Shown: in pieces, positions 12,263-13,729 of the stretch
How the letters are laid out: every line of letters starts with the position of its first letter
Position numbering within the stretch: the stretch's first letter is position 1
Source: Vulcanimicrobiota bacterium
GTDB lineage: Bacteria > Vulcanimicrobiota > Vulcanimicrobiia > Vulcanimicrobiales > Vulcanimicrobiaceae
DNA length: 13,729 bases
Assembly (NCBI GenBank): GCA_013043945.1
Contig: JABEUW010000071.1
Coordinates: forward strand, 1 to 13,729
Direction of reading: 5' to 3'
Position numbers and translations under genes: made by a program
Notes under the pieces: generated by a model
The model's input: only the letters and a program-made list of their open reading frames with translations
What the model was told of the DNA's origin: nothing
Databases searched by the model: none

Positions 12263-12281
12263 CCGCCGCCTCCCGCGGCGG
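12263..12281. other. GC-rich hairpin in the MocR/lpd divergent region
   Basis: CCGCCGC (12263-12269) pairs perfectly with GCGGCGG (12275-12281) around a five-base loop. It lies between the two divergent starts and may be an operator or a leader structure. Confidence 0.4.
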
Positions 12282-12335
12282 AATAATTGCCGGGAACCCA
12301 CCCTTCATCCACGCCTGCGCGTAAGGAGTCTTTTC

Positions 12336-13729
12336 GTGGCCGAACATCAGGTCGATGCCGTCGTCATCGGTGCGGGCCCCGGCGGTTATCATGCCGCCAT
12401 CCGGCTCGGCCAACTCGGGAAAACCGTCATCTGCGTCGATCGCGATGAGGTCGGCGGAGTCTGCCTGAACTGGGGCTGCATTCCGACGAAGGCGCTCTTG
12501 CACGTCGGCGAAGTGATTCGCCATATCGATCATGCCGAAGCGATCGGGCTCAAGGTTCCCAAAGCAACGGTCGACCGTGCCGGCGTCGAGAAGTTCAAAA
12601 ACGAGGTCGTGAGCGCGAACGTCGGCGGCGTGAAGACGCTCTTCAAAGCGAACAACGTGCAGTTCATGTACGGCGAGGCTTCGTTCGTTTCGCCGAACGA
12701 GATCGCGCTGAAGGGCAAAGACGGCAGTAACGAACGGATCCGTGCCGCGCATGTCGTGATCGCGACGGGTTCGGCACCGATTGAGATTAAGGCGTGGCCG
12801 CGCGACGGCAAGCGCATCATCAACTCCGACGACGCGGTCGGCATCAAGAGCATCCCCAAGACGATGCTCGTCATCGGCGGCGGCGTGATCGGGTTGGAGT
12901 TTGCAACGGTCTACACGCGTATGGGCGCGCAGGTGCTCGTCGTCGAAGCGTTGCCGCAGATTCTCACCGGGAGCGATATCGAGATTTCGAAAACGCTCGG
13001 ACGTATTCTCAAAAAGCAGGGCGTCGAGATCATGCTCGATACGAAGGTCGCCGCGCTCGAAACGACCGCCAAGGGCGTGAAAGCGACGATCAATGGCGCG
13101 GGCACCTCCGGCAAGGATGAGTCGCGCGAGTTCGAGATGGCGCTCGTCGCCGTCGGGCGCCGCCCCGTCACCGACGCGCTGAATCTCGCCGCAGCGGGGC
13201 TGAACGTCGACGAGAAGGGCTTCCTCGCCGTCGATGCGCGCATGCGCACCAAAGTTCCGCATATCTACGCCATCGGCGACGTGACCGGGCAACCGTTGCT
13301 CGCGCATCGCGCGATGAAGCAGGGCGTCGTTGCCGCAGAGGTAATCGGCGGCGACACCAGTGCGGCCTTCGATCCGATCGCGATCCCGAATTGCGTCTAC
13401 ACCGATCCCGAGGTGGCGACCGTCGGGCTCTCCGAGGAAGAGGCAAAAGCCAAAGGCTACGAAGTCCGGATCGGCAAGTTTCCGCTCGCGGCGAGCGGCC
13501 GCGCGCGCACGATGAACGAGAGCGATGGTCTCATCAAGCTCGTCGGCGATGCGAAGACCGATTTACTGCTCGGCATGCACATCGTCGCTCCGCAGGCAGA
13601 ATCGTTAATCGGCGAGGGCGTCATCGCGCTGGAGATGGGCGCGACGCTCGAAGATATCGGGCTCTCGATCCATCCGCACCCGACGCTCACCGAAGGCATC
13701 ATGGATGCAGCGGAGGCCGCGCACGGCAA
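12336..13729 (+). CDS. lpdA: Dihydrolipoamide dehydrogenase (E3), 3' end cut by the window
   Basis: The frame is open from a GTG start at 12336 to the window edge: 464 codons, nearly the full family length. The start is firm, because TAAGGAG (12322-12328) lies seven bases upstream. The enzyme reoxidises dihydrolipoamide in the pyruvate, 2-oxoglutarate, branched-chain oxoacid or glycine cleavage complexes, passing electrons through a disulfide and FAD to NAD+. Visible are the FAD motif VVIGAGPGGYHAA (residues 9-21), the redox disulfide Cys43/Cys48 in GVCLNWGCIPTK, VVIATGSAP, the NAD motif VIGGGVIGLE, YAIGDVTG, and the catalytic His448-Glu453 in HPTLTE. Only the last few residues and stop are missing. 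No E1 or E2 gene is in view, so its partner complex is unknown. It is divergent from the MocR-type regulator. Confidence 0.96.
   Translation, partial: MAEHQVDAVVIGAGPGGYHAAIRLGQLGKTVICVDRDEVGGVCLNWGCIPTKALLHVGEVIRHIDHAEAIGLKVPKATVDRAGVEKFKNEVVSANVGGVKTLFKANNVQFMYGEASFVSPNEIALKGKDGSNERIRAAHVVIATGSAPIEIKAWPRDGKRIINSDDAVGIKSIPKTMLVIGGGVIGLEFATVYTRMGAQVLVVEALPQILTGSDIEISKTLGRILKKQGVEIMLDTKVAALETTAKGVKATINGAGTSGKDESREFEMALVAVGRRPVTDALNLAAAGLNVDEKGFLAVDARMRTKVPHIYAIGDVTGQPLLAHRAMKQGVVAAEVIGGDTSAAFDPIAIPNCVYTDPEVATVGLSEEEAKAKGYEVRIGKFPLAASGRARTMNESDGLIKLVGDAKTDLLLGMHIVAPQAESLIGEGVIALEMGATLEDIGLSIHPHPTLTEGIMDAAEAAHG

Noticed and set aside
12236..12301. N-terminal extension of the MocR gene from 12301
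   Set aside because: The added segment is Arg-rich, runs through a hairpin and precedes the normal domain start. The ATG at 12235 fits the family better.
12228..13307. Long minus-strand open frame of about 359 codons
   Set aside because: It lies opposite the lipoamide dehydrogenase, whose motifs are all intact. Its composition (Asp/Arg/His-rich) is typical of antisense of GC-rich codons.

Overview
This window is a gene-dense bacterial chromosome segment with a GC-rich base composition (roughly 60% by eye), short intergenic gaps and no gene-free stretch longer than about 120 bases. There are no rRNA or tRNA genes, no insertion sequences, no phage genes and no CRISPR array. The lineage cannot be fixed from the sequence. 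The MutY with an actinobacterial-style C-terminus, the exported S9 peptidase and the GC-rich codon use would suit a Terrabacteria-type soil lineage; Eremiobacterota/WPS-2 or Actinobacteria are guesses only.

Layout. Positions 1-513 hold the end of an ABC exporter ATPase. Next comes a secreted CuA-type cupredoxin (629-973), then a strong hairpin, then a small exported or anchored helical protein on the minus strand (1045-1311). A two-subunit 3-oxoacid CoA-transferase operon (scoA-scoB, minus strand, 2827-1410) is divergent from an acyl-CoA dehydrogenase (2974-4131). A REP-like palindrome lies between them. Together these genes suit oxidation of short-chain acyl-CoA, ketone bodies or acetoacetate. 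At 4215-4508 is an exported, purely cationic protein built from six ten-residue repeats and closed by an excellent terminator. An exported dipeptidyl-peptidase-IV-like S9 enzyme follows on the minus strand (6760-4613), divergent from an unrecognised 173-residue protein (6801-7322).

The second half contains two base-excision-repair glycosylases with iron-sulfur clusters, nth (7980-7231) and mutY (10769-9861), both on the minus strand. Between them is a translationally coupled plus-strand pair: a COG4529-type FAD/NAD(P)-binding protein and a cysteine dioxygenase (8035-9869). mutY is itself coupled by an ATGA overlap to an upstream MocR-type (GntR plus aminotransferase) regulator (12235-10766). 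That regulator is divergent from a nearly complete dihydrolipoamide dehydrogenase (12336 to the window end).

The items most worth a second look are the cationic repeat protein, the FAD protein/cysteine dioxygenase pair (whose dioxygenase carries the Cys and Tyr that form the crosslink in animal enzymes), the stand-alone CuA cupredoxin, the 92-base tail-to-tail coding overlap between nth and the unrecognised protein, and the REP-like palindrome. I found no clearly new multi-gene system. The coupled FAD protein/cysteine dioxygenase pair is the best candidate for an under-described function.
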